Part shown: piece by piece, positions 21,233-33,228 of the stretch
Position numbering within the stretch: position 1 is the first letter of the stretch
How the letters are laid out: every line of letters starts with the position of its first letter
Source of the DNA: Larix kaempferi
Taxonomy: Eukaryota > Streptophyta > Pinopsida > Pinales > Pinaceae
Assembly: GCA_027924585.1 (NCBI GenBank)
Contig: BSBM01000440.1
Location: 9,790,001-9,854,000 of the forward strand
Length of the DNA: 64,000 bases
Direction: 5' to 3'
The notes under the pieces: model-generated
What the model was told of the DNA's origin: nothing
The model's input: the letters and a program-made list of their open reading frames with translations, nothing else
Database searches by the model: none
Made by a program: the position numbers and the translations under genes

Positions 21233-24200
21233 TGTTTGTGCCAGAAATTGTTTCCAAGGCCAAAGAAACAAGCCAACACAATCTCAAATAAAACTCAACA
21301 AAGTAAACTAGGTTTTGGGTTTTCTAGAATGTTTTCTTGGTTATGATTTTGGTAGCCAATCAGGGATTACATTTATCAACTAAGAAAGAAACTGAATTAT
21401 AAACAAGTAAAGACAAATATACATCATATAATCCACAAATAACAATCAGCATATAATCTTAAAGTTCATTCAGGGCTGACAAGCATCACAAGTAAAGAAA
21501 TCATGGACCAGCAACGAATATATCAGTCTAGTAGTTAAACAAACTCAAAATAAAGCTAAAACATATGCTGAAGGGTAACAAGTTTCATATATTTCATAGT
21601 ATGTCATCAAATGCATACAAGAGTCATAGTACTTAGCTTTGAACAAGTCTACAGGCCAAGATAATCTGGAGACCTCCTGAAGCTCCCAAAAATCGAACCC
21701 TCTCAATGACTGATTAACATGTCTAAATACTATGCTTTTACAAAATCAGTTAGGCCTCTAACCCTAACTTCCTTCCACCTATTCGATGAGGTAAAGTAAA
21801 TGCAGAATATTTACAAAGTTACAAAATATGCTAAAAATAGCACATCATTAACATATATGTTTGCTAACTAATGACAATTAACTGAATCTACAACTGTCTT
21901 ATAGGTCTTTTGCCACCTCAGCTAGCAGAGTGATACCATCTGATGCTTGGTCTTTCTTCTTAGCCTTCTTCTGCTCTTGCTCCATGTCACTTATCTTTTT
22001 TATGATCTCTTTGTTTTTCTGCTGCAGGTCCTGGACTGTCTTCTCCAACTGTGTGCAATGAATGTCAGCAGCTCTTTTTCTTTTAAGTGCTTCTTTTGCA
22101 TCAGCTACCAGCTCCTGAAAATTATCATTTACATCTTGTAGATCTTCTCTTAACCTTCTGTTAGCCATCATTAGTCCATCATTGACCTCTTGCATATAAT
22201 TCATCTGGTGTTGGTATTGCTTGATAGTTTTCTGCAAATTTTCCCTGTCAGAGTTAGCTAATTTATCCATTGTAGAATCTTGTTCTTCATCAAGTCTCCA
22301 AGGAATGTCAAGCTTCTTGAAGATTTCTATCTCTTCAATCAACAGTTCTGTGTCTGTAATACTAGGATTCTGATTTTCTTTACTTGCTGCTTCGACTGAA
22401 TGAGTTTCTTCTTTTAAACATGGCTGCAATTTATCTAGTTTTGGTTTATCATCATCCATGGACACTTCATCTAAGACAGTGACTTCATTTGTATTCAATT
22501 TGGGATTCAGCAATTTCTTCATGTTTAATCTTAACTTGTTCTTTGACCTAGTTTTAGGTCTCCAAAATGATGTTGCTTCTCCCATCATTTTAAGTTCTTT
22601 TCCCTGATGCTGAATAGCAGCTAATTCTACTACTTCCAGTTTGTTCCTTTTCCTGTTAGGTCTTGTTGTTTTGTTATCTGAAGTATGAATTTCTTCTATT
22701 TCAGCTTTCACTTCTATTTTGGAGATGAGCTGCTCTTCTTCCAATAGATATCCCTCATTATCTGAGAGAATGGTGATAGGGCTTCTCGGTTGAGTGTGAA
22801 TCTCTTCTTTAGGTACAACAACCACTTTTATATCAACCTTTTTCTCTTCCCGAGGATCTGCTACAGGCGCCAAATTCTGTTCATGTTGTTCCTTCTTATC
22901 TTCAAATAATGTATACTTGCCTTTAGAGCTGGCTGAGAATGTATTTGGTTCATTATCTTCCTCCACAGGTTCTGTTGCTTCCTCAATTTTGATCTCTTCC
23001 TTATCTTCCAGCTTTGACTTATGACCTAATTTTCTCAACAAGACTTTACCCTTATCTGCTTGCCTCTTAGACTTTTGATCTTCAAAACCAGACCAAAAAA
23101 TGAAGAAGTCCCAGGTCTTTCCTTCATGCTGCAAGACAGTACTAATAATCAGCTTGATTAATCCATGATGAAAGATGGACTGAGAAGAACGATCTATTGG
23201 CCCTTTCACCTTGTTGGACATTTTCTGTAAACTCTTCAGAAAGAAGAATGGCAGGTTCATCTTGGACACCCCCACCATGTGCTGAAGGAATCTAAAATGA
23301 TATTTGTATACAAAAGCATACCTGCCCTCACAAGTAACATAGCTCTGTAATATTCTGATTGGCTCAACCCATTCTTTTCTGACATTTTGGATCAGGACAC
23401 CTTTATTCCAATCAGGTATGACATTTGGTAAGAGGTATCTTTGTGGATCAAAATCAAAGGGAAATTTCTTAAACCATTGTTCGCCCTCATCCTTAATCCC
23501 TGTGGATTCTGAAATCAATTTAACTGTCAGCTTGAATTTTAGAGTATCAAAAATCACCATGTCATTCTTGAAACCCTAGGCAAACTTACAGGTCACCTTT
23601 GCATTATATCCATCAATCTTTCTAAAAATATCCATCCAACCAGCTTGTTGAAGCAACTCAACACAGTCAGGTAGTTTTTCAATCCATCCTACATCATTTG
23701 GTTCAGCTCTGTTTATTTTACCACTCATGCCCATTCTTCTTCAATCACTGCAATTTAAATGATATCCTTTTGGTATTGTTTGCAAGCAGGAGATTACTGT
23801 AGGAGGTTAAAAATACTATCGAATATACAGGTTATTCACAGCACTATGATCTTGGCTTCGACAAGGTTAAATTTCATATAAAAATAAAACTGTTATTTTC
23901 AACCCTCATTTACCCTGACGTCACAGAACATCAGAAATTTCTATTTCTCTGGCTGAAATTGCATTTGCAGGCACAATTTAACTTCTCCTTTGATTAATTT
24001 TAACAGAGTACGCCCCAGCGAAAAAACCCCAATTTTACTGTTATATTGGTTTTTTAGGAATACCTTAAAATTGCACCACTGTAGTTGTTTAAAATCATGC
24101 CCTGAGCTATTAGATGAGTCACCTTGGTTGTAGAGACGTCCTCCAGCATTCAATTTGATTGCCAGCAACGAAATTAGGAAGCCCTAATTTCCCGTGCAAC

Positions 24201-24905
24201 CCTCAACACCTCTCACTTGTTCAATCAGCAACGATGTCCGGTTTTATAGTGGTTATAGCTACTCCACTAAGTCCTCCATCTTTGAATGTGCTTGTAAATA
24301 ACAAATTCATGCCACATTACCTCAACCATGTGGATACCTGTCAAAATGAATTACACCTGGGCTGATGATGAGCACGATTTCCTCATGATGTGTAGCCACT
24401 TGAAATCATGATGTTTTCTGCATCAACACGTAATGAATCCTCTAAAACACATAATCAGTCATTCATTATCCCAAGTGTGCCAAAATTTGATAGAAAATCG
24501 GACAAATTTGAAGTCGCGATATTCTTGTAGCGCGCCTTCGGTGATTTTGAGCTCCAGCGCTACAAGAAAAACTTTGACACTATTTTGTTGCTTTTAAACA
24601 ACTTTTTATCATTTTGCATGGGATCTTAAAGCTGTCAGGATTAGGATTGCACATGACCTTACTTAGAATAAGTTTTATGAGCTCTTTATTCAATATAGTG
24701 ACCTTTTAAACCCTTCATCAAAAACAAACTTAAAGTTTAAAAAATTGAAAATCTCAATGAAAATCTCAATAGCAAGCCCAAAATCTCATATAAGAACTAA
24801 AGAAAATTTCCTAAAGAAGAAAAAAAATCAAGTTAAAGCAAATAAATAACTTAAAATAAAGTGCAAATCAAACCAAATTTGAAGAAACAAAATACTGACT
24901 TAACA
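21233..24905 (-). repeat. 5' LTR of the Tat element
   Basis: Starts TGTTAAGTCAGT at 24905 (minus strand) and probably ends at ..GGCACAAACA near 21233, just before the primer-binding site, about 3.67 kb. It contains the frame at 21899-23734. A 12-13-base duplication (GAAAATCTCAAT) near 24750 is absent from the other LTR. Confidence 0.8.
21899..23734 (-). pseudogene. LTR-embedded frame, unknown protein (5' LTR copy)
   Basis: This is the same protein as in the other LTR, here with the frame intact from residue about 55 to the end (553 codons, 23560-21899) but cut by one nonsense codon (TAG at 23578-23576) where the other copy has CAG. The upstream ATG is at 23734. Because the two copies are broken at different places, the ancestral element must have carried an uninterrupted frame of about 610 codons in its LTR. 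Features are an N-terminal globular region, an acidic Lys/Glu linker and a C-terminal coiled coil. A role as accessory structural or regulatory protein is conjecture. Confidence 0.75.
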
Positions 24906-25860
24906 CACCCTATAGTGAGCAACAATGTTCTGACTCTCAACCTGCTGTCATCTCCTTCTATGAATCCTTGCAGTAGGTCTCAAAGTCCAGAGAAACCCAT
25001 TCCATGTTTAAAGGTATATGCTTCATGACAAACAAAGCAAAAGCGATATTGCTTTTAGCACATGGAATTTTCTAACTCTGATTGCATGTCCAGTCCCTAA
25101 GGTGTCATGAGATGCAGAGTCAAGATAAAGCTTCGATGCCAAGCATACACTGAATCTGAGTAAGAGGAACAGTGCTTCCAATTCCCAGAAGAATTCAATG
25201 ACTAATCATCATCACTTCCGCCTGCAAGTGCCATGAACTGTGGTCTATGGAGTTTTATCTCATCATTAATCACTGCAAAAAACAGCCCATCATAGAAACA
25301 ACCAATAGTTTGGGATTCTTTAATGTAAGTTTTAAACCTTAACAATGAAGTACAAACTTATACAAATTCTTAAGAATTAACAAAAAATACACAATGGCAC
25401 ACACATAACACAGAGATTTTCACCTGGAAACCCTTAACCGGGAAAAACTAGCAAAACTTAGAGCCGCACTGCTCCTTTCCTTATATATTTATTCAACCAT
25501 TTTCTATACAATATATGGTATTCCGCAGCATCTAAAACCCTAATTCGTTTACCCAAAATTAGGTTTTAACCCTAATCCCTTTACTGGGATTAGGTAGAGT
25601 ACACGCAGCCACCATGTGAAGAGATAGAACATACCCAACATTTAAGACACCATTTGTCCAAGAGTCATTGAAAGGAATCAGTGAGGGATTTCCATCTTGG
25701 AAACAAAGTCAAAGACTTCAATGCCCTTAAATTGTCATTTTAGCATCTTAGATGCAACATAAATATGTTGTCGAGCCAAACTAAAAAAATTTATTGTCAA
25801 AAAAATGGGAACATCTCTAAGAGTTTCTCACTTTATACTCTGCTTGAATAATTTTGGCAA
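24906..25860. other. hAT-1 interior, possible exon relic
   Basis: No confident gene. On the minus strand near 25210-25275 a TTTTTTGCAG acceptor precedes a short frame INDEIKLHRPQFMALAGGSD with a stop, which looks like a last exon, but I do not recognise the protein. Confidence 0.35.
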
Positions 25861-26044
25861 TATTTTTAAGGGGAAGAATTGATCTTATCCAAAGGCCAAA
25901 TTATGTCCAAAAGAGCCATTTTACTGATGGAAGCTCTGTCTTTATATGATTCATCTCTAGTCCCACTTAGACAAAGGTTTGCCATGAATTTATTGGAAAA
26001 GTCATAAAACCAACAACAGTAGTTAGCTTTCAGTGGATATGGGA

Positions 26045-26413
26045 TAACAGTGCATCTATTCCTCCACATCATGCAGAAGAAAGTTTGTGTCAGGAATGTA
26101 GCCTACTTCCTTCATCCATCCAGTTAACCTCTGAAGCTCTGCATAGATCATCTCTGTTTCTGGGTGTGATCTTTCTGCTACAACAAATGTGTGCCACTTG
26201 TTCCTTAACTCAATCCAACTACGTCCTGGTTCTTTTCTCACCCCCTGTCTTTCATCATATTTCTCACCTTTGTTACATCATCCCACTTGCCAGCTGCAGC
26301 GTAAATGTTTGATAGCAGCACATAAATTGTTGGATACAATGGGTCCAACACAAGAACCCATTCTGTCGCATGTTTCACTAGATCCATATTCCCATGGATT
26401 CTACAAGCACCCA
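26045..26413 (-). pseudogene. PPR protein, E and partial DYW region
   Basis: The minus-strand translation reads RIHGNMDLVKHATEW, then PTIYVLLSNIYAAAGKWDDV and RNMMKDRG, a one-base frame change, then RKEPGRSWIELRNKWHTFVV, ERSHPETEMIYAELQRLTG and PDTNFLLHDVEE. These are the E, E+ and start of the DYW domain of a PLS-class pentatricopeptide-repeat protein, a family that edits organellar RNA. The DYW catalytic part is not readable: only degraded remnants follow, and the frame is closed. The 5' side is cut at 26413 by LINE sequence. Confidence 0.85.
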
Positions 26414-26935
26414 ATCAATGATGATTTTCGAATCACCTGCATTTTGCGAATTAGTAATTTCTTTAAATCTAGCAGAATATACTAGCATCCATAGAGCTAA
26501 TAACTCACTTCTAGTATTTGTACTGGATCCACAGTTCATTCTCAAATTGTAACAACTTATATCATTCAACCATAAGACTGCTCACGCACCACAATGCCTA
26601 CAAATATCTTGAGAGGCCCAATCAAAGTATCTCCTAGCCCAGACTAGATTGAAAATAGGAGTCACTAGTCTTTGAATAGGTTTGATCTTGACAATAGTAT
26701 GTTCCTACATCAATTCCCTAAATGCTGCAATTGCTTTGCTTCCCACCCTAGTGGCCGAAAAACCCTTTCCTTGAAACAACAAACCATTTTTGGCCTTCCA
26801 CACACCCCAACATACAAAGGGTGGTAGTTCCTCCCAATCATGGACATTCTTATTCTCAACCCATGTTATATGTGGAAGCATACATAATATATTGATTATA
26901 ATGGTGTCCAGAATGTACAAGTAATGATCAAAGTG
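26413..26935 (-). pseudogene. plant LINE (L1-type) 3' end: zf-RVT and RNase H remains
   Basis: Minus-strand pieces read LPPFVCWGVWKAKNGLLFQG (the segment between RT and RNase H), then RRYFDWASQD..CGA, and NTRSELLALWMLVYSARF and AGDSKIIIDW, a plant L1 RNase H with D, E and D still visible. Two frames and one stop are involved. The sequence joins PPR coding sequence directly at about 26413, so the LINE is truncated at this end and sits in, or was co-captured with, the PPR gene. Confidence 0.75.
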
Positions 26936-29900
26936 AAAGTCATGTTGATGAACAATGTTATCTGTTTCTTATCTTATAATAAGCTTAGCAGAAAAATATA
27001 GAATGCTCCTCTATCTTAATTGTAATTACCTCTGTTCAGGAGATGAGAATGTGATTAGAATATAAAATGAGCCCATTGAAAATCTCAAACCACATGACAT
27101 GTGGTGGCATGCATAACTCATGAACCATCTTACTTGATATGATTGGGATTTAGCTATAGTGGCTTTTATAATCATATTCATTTGCTGATGGAGATCTTGA
27201 CAGTGCTATTTAGTATTTAGTAGGTTGTGTTGCACAAAAGTTGAGCATTTAATAGAAATCTCTCTATTTGGAGCAAGCTCGCAGTCTTGGACTCAATGAC
27301 AACTTAAAAGACCATGTAAAAGTCATCTTCCCATGACAAGATCTCAACATAGTAAAACATAAAGACCATGTAAAAGTCCTCTTGCCATGACAAAATCAAA
27401 GTTTGACATAAGACAAATCAATTTCATGAGAATTGGCCCTTTCAAACATCAAAATAGATATATGCTTCTATAAATATACAAACAATTGTAGACATAGTAA
27501 CCCATGATAGTTTATAAAGCCGAATCCCTGAAAATTGATAATGTACAAAGCTGATAGCAGATGATTTACAGTTATATAACACAAATTTTCCTTTAAATAT
27601 TTTTCTTTCTGCTGATAGTTTCATAGAGTACATAGATTGCAATTACATGACACAGAAATTTCCGTTGTATATGACTCATATTTTCCTGTAAATATTTCTC
27701 AGATTTTCTTTCTTGTAATAGTTTCATAAAGTACATAGATTGCATTTACAGCATACAGAATTTTCCCCTGTAAGCTGATATTTCACATAGCACTCTCTCT
27801 GCTATCATGTTTTAAAGAATCAATTATATTTTTCCAACATCCCTCATGCACCAAACTTAAAGAACAAACTGCAAATTGCATAATACAAACATTGAAAGAG
27901 AAAATCACTAGTGAGTTTGACGACAATTGACCATTTCAAATTTGATCCAAATTGACCAAGTTTGTCTCACACGTTTGTCTGATTTTGACCAAGACTTGAC
28001 TAAACTTAATCAAGTCTTACTGAGCATGACAAGTTTCAAAACAGGTTGGTGAGCTATGTCAACTCATCAAGTTTCTTATAAGCTTCTAACAATTGTGTGG
28101 AGGTAGTTGCAGATAAGGAAGGCCTTAAGATAGCCTTAAGCCTAAATGGATGAGAGTTTATTTTGAAAGGTGATTCAAAATTATCATTAAATAAAGTTAT
28201 GAAACCTAGTAACGAGGAAAGAATTAAAGAGATCAAAGAATGAATAAATATCTTTACCACTATTAAATGTATCCATGTATCCATTTTTCACATCTGGAAC
28301 CACTTGTGTGACCCGCCCACTATTCTTACCTTTGTTTTCTGATATTTTGGTTGTATATTGAAGAAGAAAATTTTCAGTTTGAAAGCATCCTTTACTTTTT
28401 CCATAATATGATTTTGGATGGGGCATGAATTCCCAACAATTCCAATTCCAGCTACACTTTCACTTCTTGTTTCAATTACTAGTATTTTGCTTTCTGTTCT
28501 TTTACCATTAAAAGGATAGATACTTATTTTGCCTTTGAGAACTAGACTTAGCACAAATGGAGGGTTTAGGAAGAGATGATAGTCCCTTTGTTGAGGGTTC
28601 TTGGTCCAAAAGAGAACTGGTGAAACAGTACCTAGACATGGATTTTATGTTTTTCATGCTCTTTATTATTCTTCACAGTAAAAAAAGGGTTCATCATGGA
28701 GCCAAGTGGCTGCTTGTGTTGACCTGCCAAACCTCTGTGAGAATGCAGGTGCCTAATAAGCACAGAGTTATGTTTGAGCCCTAAGCTCTGTCAGCTCAAG
28801 ATCAAAATTAGGAGTGGAAAGAAGGTGAGGATAAATGCATTATGAGTTTAGTGTATGCCTGGAAGTGATGATTTTATGTGTGTTGTGAAGGTAATTTTAG
28901 GTCTTTAGCATACTTATTTGTCAGTCCCGTGTTTAGTGCTTCCACAAATTTGGTGAGATTTCATATATTGGAGCACAGGAGATAAATCATATTTGAGAAA
29001 TCAAATTGGCAAATGGGCTTGGCCCCAAATGACAGGCTGATCCAGTTGTAGGTCTCTAGTTCCATGTTTACCAAGTGTTTTGTTTGGGGATCAGACGTAA
29101 CCAGGCCCAACTATTTCTACTCATTATGACACTTCCTTGGAAAAGGATTCCAAGAAATTTCAATCATTCCTAGTGCATTTGGCAGGGACCGGATGTCATG
29201 CCCCTTTCTGTAGTGATGTGAGAGATGATAGTCCCTTAAAATTTTCTAAGAGACAGGGCTGTGAAGCGTTGGTTTGTCACAATGAGTGAGGTGATCAGGC
29301 TCGTACTAACACATAGACCCGAGTTCAAAAACATCCCAAATGGGTGCACCGTGCAGATCAGGCCAGGTGCATGTCCTAGGTGACATTGATGGCATAGATA
29401 CACCCCTCATAGCACAACATCTTAGTCAAGCGATTCTATGAGAAGCATTTCTCAAACAAACAAACAAAATGTTATCTCTTGGTTGCACATGATAATTCCT
29501 GGTATTTTTCACATTAGAAGCAATTTTCATTGTAAGACAAAAGGCTCTAGAATTTTGAATATTAATCAAAATAGCCACATGCCTTGAATAATGAGACAAA
29601 ATTGAATATCATGGGATGGATGAATTCCATGCTAAAGAGTAAAAGTTTTGTTCTTTATTATTACTATGTCATGAATCCATTGAAGCATATAAATAGTTGC
29701 TTCAAGGGAAGAAAGCAATACCTGGTTCATTCATTGACTTGGTTCTACATTCAGTTTAAAGTCTTGAAGGTAAGAAGAGGCTCTTCCTCAATGTACTATT
29801 TTGTGGCTTATTTCTCTTGCTCATGACACATAGTTGTAACCTTTCTCTTGCTCTCCTATCTTACGGTCTTTGACAACTTGTGTTTGTTTGTTTATGTCTA

Positions 29901-30317
29901 TAATACTGATACCTTTATTGATAGAATCACAAGCCCTAGCTAAAAAATCGTGCAATTTGACAGTTAAGCCAACAGAAAACAATCACATCAACATGCAAGA
30001 AGAGGAAATATCACCAAGAATCATCTTAGATTTTTGTTGGCATTTTTACCATCTTTAAACAATGTTGCTTCCTGGGCAAGTAATACTTCTTGCCTCAGAC
30101 ATTTCCCAAACAAGAAATATCTCAAAAATGCCCAGTGTATAGTAGGAAACACTTGCTTGATGTTTCTAGGAATCAAGAAACACAACCATCTAGGAAATAT
30201 TTTTGAGATGTTTCTCAATTGTTTGATGCATTTAATAAAAATGTTGGTTAGCCCTAAAAACAATTTCTTCAAGATGAAAATTATAGAAACTAATTTATAG
30301 TAATGCTAGGGTTTTGA
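26936..30317. other. hAT-1 interior without recognised genes
   Basis: AT-rich. Small direct duplications occur at about 27300-27400 (AAGACCATGTAAAAGTC motif) and 27590-27780 (ATAGTTTCATA..GTACATAGATTGCA, spaced about 107 bases). Short frames at 28054-28554 (-) and 30034-30300 (+) are not identified. Confidence 0.4.
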
Positions 30318-30974
30318 ATGCCATTGTTGGAGGCCATGTCTGTGGTATACCCTCAATATTGGAACCATCGTCAATGTTCAAAAACTATAAAGGTTTACTT
30401 TATAGCTAAATGCAAGATTTTGCAGAGAAATTTTTGTCGAGAGACCGAGATACAAGGAGAACATATTCAAGGTATTTTAGATGGAAAAAAATTGAAAGAT
30501 CAAGCCCACTGCTTTGCTGATACAATGTGGGAGCAATTTTCTAAGTTGGATAATGCTCTAGAATATGGTGCAATTACAAAATTATGGACTACACTCAGTG
30601 GTAGTGAATTTCTACTGCAAAATATGTCAGAGTATTTCAAATTAGTAGATTTATGTCAAACCAAGATTTTGGGATCAGTGGAGGATGAGAGAATGTTTAG
30701 TGCATGAACATTTTTGAAGTCAAAGTTGAGGAATAAGCTTGATAAAAATGTGGATACATGCTTAAGATTATATGTAACAAAGTATGAGGTTGACAATTTT
30801 CCATATGAAAGAGCAGTAGCTCTCTGGCGATCAAATTGTGAAAGAAGGGGAGAAAACAATCTGGAAAATTTATCTAATGAATTTGATATGGAACATAATG
30901 TTGTTGAGGATCATAATGATGGCTCATCCGAAGAAGGTCATGTTCAGAGTGCCGAAAATGAGGACCAGTCCTAG
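30318..30974 (+). pseudogene. hAT transposase, C-terminal half with dimerisation domain
   Basis: The plus-strand frame reads MPLLEAMSVVYPQYWNH, then ITKLWTTLSGSEFLLQNMSE, then LGSVEDERMFSA and, after one TGA at 30705-30707, FLKSKLRNKLDKNVDTCLRL and FPYERAVALWRSN. The block from SVEDERMFSA to KLRNKL is the hAT C-terminal dimerisation region, of the ZNF862-like kind. An acidic tail ends at 30974. The BED finger and most of the catalytic core are missing upstream, so the gene is dead. It lies 2.2 kb from the right terminus of hAT-1 and reads toward it, which fits its being the element's own transposase. Confidence 0.8.
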
Positions 30975-32548
30975 AATGTGAATTGGGAAATGGATTTCAC
31001 CTAAGATTGTATATGATCCAATACACATGAGAGACTCTTGAGTCTTATTTTGGTATAGGTGTTCCATGGACCCTTGCGGGTGATCATTATATGTAAATTT
31101 GATCTAGCATTTTAATTAAAAATAGATTCTACATTGTACTTTTTTGTTATAACATTGATGATATGACATACATTTCCTTGATGCAGTTTATTTTAAGATT
31201 GATGTTTTTATATTTATCTTTTACATTGTCTCTTTTTTTATGTGATAGGAAATGACACTAGAATTTGACAAAGCTAGGCCTAGGAGCTATCTCTTCACAT
31301 AGATAGTGTCCTGACATTAAAGGATAAATAACTAATTTGACTACACTTTCGCTAAGCAAGAATGTGCTCATTCAAGTACATGAAACCATGTTGGTTTTTA
31401 TCTCAAATATTTTGTGCAAATTTTTATGGTTTGTTTATTGCTTTTATTTGAAACATTTTGTCGATTTGTGGAGTTTGCATGTATTTTGGTTAATTATTGT
31501 GTTAGACCCTTGAATGCTTCTAGTTCTCATTTCATGCTTGATTTAACCCTTCGTTGTATCTTGAATCAATATTAGATTTAGTTGATTTCCATGGATTTAG
31601 GGTTCGAGAAAATAAGTTTTTATTACCTTTTATTTGCATGAATTAATTGTCTTCACTTTTTCGATTTGTTTATGCTGATTGTATATTTTCTTTGTAAATA
31701 CTTATCATTATTCAGAAAAATAAATGAGCTCTACATAGCTAAGCGAAGAGAAAAATGGTCTATGCACTAGGTTCCTATGCATTGATCGTAGGAGACCTAT
31801 TGGCACGAGACCAACTTTCCTCTATTCCAATTGACATAATTACATTTCAAAATTTTCCTAGCCTCCATGGGCATAATTGGCTAGTGAAGGCCAAAATGAT
31901 GCATAATGTCTGATTCTATTAGTTTATCGGTTTGTCAAGGTCCAAGTCCCCACATGTCATGGAAACTCTAATCAATAGAAAAAAAAAATTGTAATAAAAG
32001 CTCTAACATGGGTTATAATAACATCTACACACCAATATCAACAAACAATACAACATCTACAATCAAAATCAACTACTAGACACATTTAGATATGGTATCA
32101 ACAAATGATATAACATTTAGATATGGTACTAGTGTTGAGGAATTTAGATGGAAAAAAATTACATTGTCCAAAAGTATGACACAACAATAAGATAGCCCCC
32201 AATAGTCGACACTACATGATGCCAACAAAATCACTATAATGTTATTCAAATTATGTGCCAAGAAAAATACTTAAGGAACATGCCTAGCTTAAAACCTATG
32301 TACAAACTTGCCTTGAAGTATCAAAAACAGTCTAGGGTAGCCACACAATCTATTGAAGGATAGTCTGTGGGTGCAATTCCTTTGTTGATTTAAGCAATTC
32401 AAAAAAGTCATCTCCCAAGACTATTAAAGAAGAAAAAGAAGAAATCTCTAATAATGGCAGGGAGGACTACAAATAGATTCTAGAAACTCAAGTAGTAGAG
32501 GAAAAAATTGTAAGTAAGAAGAAGATGCAAATGCTATCGTCATCAGAG
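30975..32548. other. hAT-1 interior without recognised genes
   Basis: AT-rich non-coding sequence following the transposase. No feature could be supported. Confidence 0.4.
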
Positions 32549-32863
32549 CTATGAATGAAAATCCCCACCCGAAGAACCCCTCTGATAATGTTCCTCCCTG
32601 CCATGTCCATGTTGAGCACATCTTGAAAGCATTGCATTCAATGAGGCTGTATTTCGCTTTGGCACTTGGCCAAACACTTTATGTGCATCCTCCAAACACC
32701 CACATTTAGAATACATGTCTCCAAGATCTACTCGGCTTTGCTTGGATATCAAGGCTTCATTAAGGCCACCACCATTTGGTATTGAGACCAAAACTTGAAA
32801 TAAAGCAATTGAACTAAACATTTGAAGAAGCCTTGAACTCATAATTAACAAGCAGAGTGTCAT
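32549..32863 (-). pseudogene. PPR protein, PLS-repeat fragment
   Basis: The minus-strand frame contains DMYSKCGCLEDAHKVFGQVP and KRNTASLNAMLSRCAQHGHG, consecutive L/S and P motifs of a PLS-class PPR protein. The upstream part is degraded and the frame ends soon after. It has the same strand and the correct order relative to the E/DYW fragment at 26.0-26.4 kb, so both may come from one gene now interrupted by about 6 kb. Confidence 0.7.
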
Positions 32864-32884
32864 TCAATGTGTTTTATAGATCAA

Positions 32885-33090
32885 TGAAAGATTCGCCAAA
32901 TTTTTACAATATTTTATAATTCAGTGAAAGATTCGCCAAATTTTTACAATATTTTATAATTTAGTGAAATATTCGTCAACATTTTACAATATTTTATAAT
33001 TTAGTAAAATATTCGCCAAGATTTTACAATATCTTATAATTTAGTGAAAGATTCACCAAGATTTTACAATATCATATAATAAAATGAAAG
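32885..33090 (-). repeat. 40-bp minisatellite at the right end of hAT-1
   Basis: Five units of 40 bases, each starting ATTCGCCAA or similar and containing TTTTACAATAT and TATAATTTAGTGAAA, run from about 32889 to 33088. The reverse complement of the same unit occurs five times just inside the left end of the second element (45600-45775). Confidence 0.85.
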
Positions 33091-33228
33091 ATTCGCCAAA
33101 AAATTATATATACATATTATATTATTGATAAAATCGCTTTCAAATTTTCCTATATATCGGGGAGATTCGCCAATTTTTTTTACATATAAATTTGGGGGGG
33201 GGTTCTTAAAATCATCCCTGGTTATAGT

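Larger units (their letters stand above)
11525..24905 (-). mobile_element. Tat-lineage Ty3/gypsy LTR retrotransposon, nested in hAT-1
   Basis: Two direct repeats of about 3.47 kb (11525-14993 and 21420-24905) flank a gag-pro-pol region on the minus strand. The order is 5' LTR, primer-binding site, gag, protease plus archaeal-type RNase H, reverse transcriptase plus RNase H, integrase, 3' LTR. The primer-binding site TAGCGCCATTGCCGGGGA (21228 down to 21211) is close to the tRNA-Asp-type site known for Athila/Tat elements. It lies about 190 bases inside the repeat boundary, so the 5' LTR probably extends to about 21233 and the 3' LTR has lost its last 190 bases. The polyprotein is interrupted by several stops and frameshifts, so the copy is non-autonomous. 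No target duplication can be shown because one end is truncated. Confidence 0.9.
10431..33220 (+). mobile_element. giant hAT-superfamily element (hAT-1), 22.8 kb
   Basis: The left end at 10431 reads CAGGGATGATTTTA and the right end at 33207-33220 is its exact reverse complement, a 14-bp terminal inverted repeat resembling the Ac-type CAGGGATGAAA terminus. Immediately outside lie two identical copies of GTTATAGT (10423-10430 and 33221-33228), the 8-bp duplication expected of hAT insertion. Inside are a broken hAT transposase near the right end, a nested Tat retrotransposon, and PPR and LINE fragments. Without the 13.4-kb nested element it would be about 9.4 kb. The left subterminal part is rich in TTCGCC/GGCGAA words, the right subterminal part is a 40-bp minisatellite. 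No intact transposase is present. Confidence 0.9.

Noticed and set aside
29240-29440. Possible SINE with pol III boxes (ACCCGAGTTCAAAAACATCCC)
   Set aside because: The B-box is poor, no A-box at the right distance and no tail or duplication seen.
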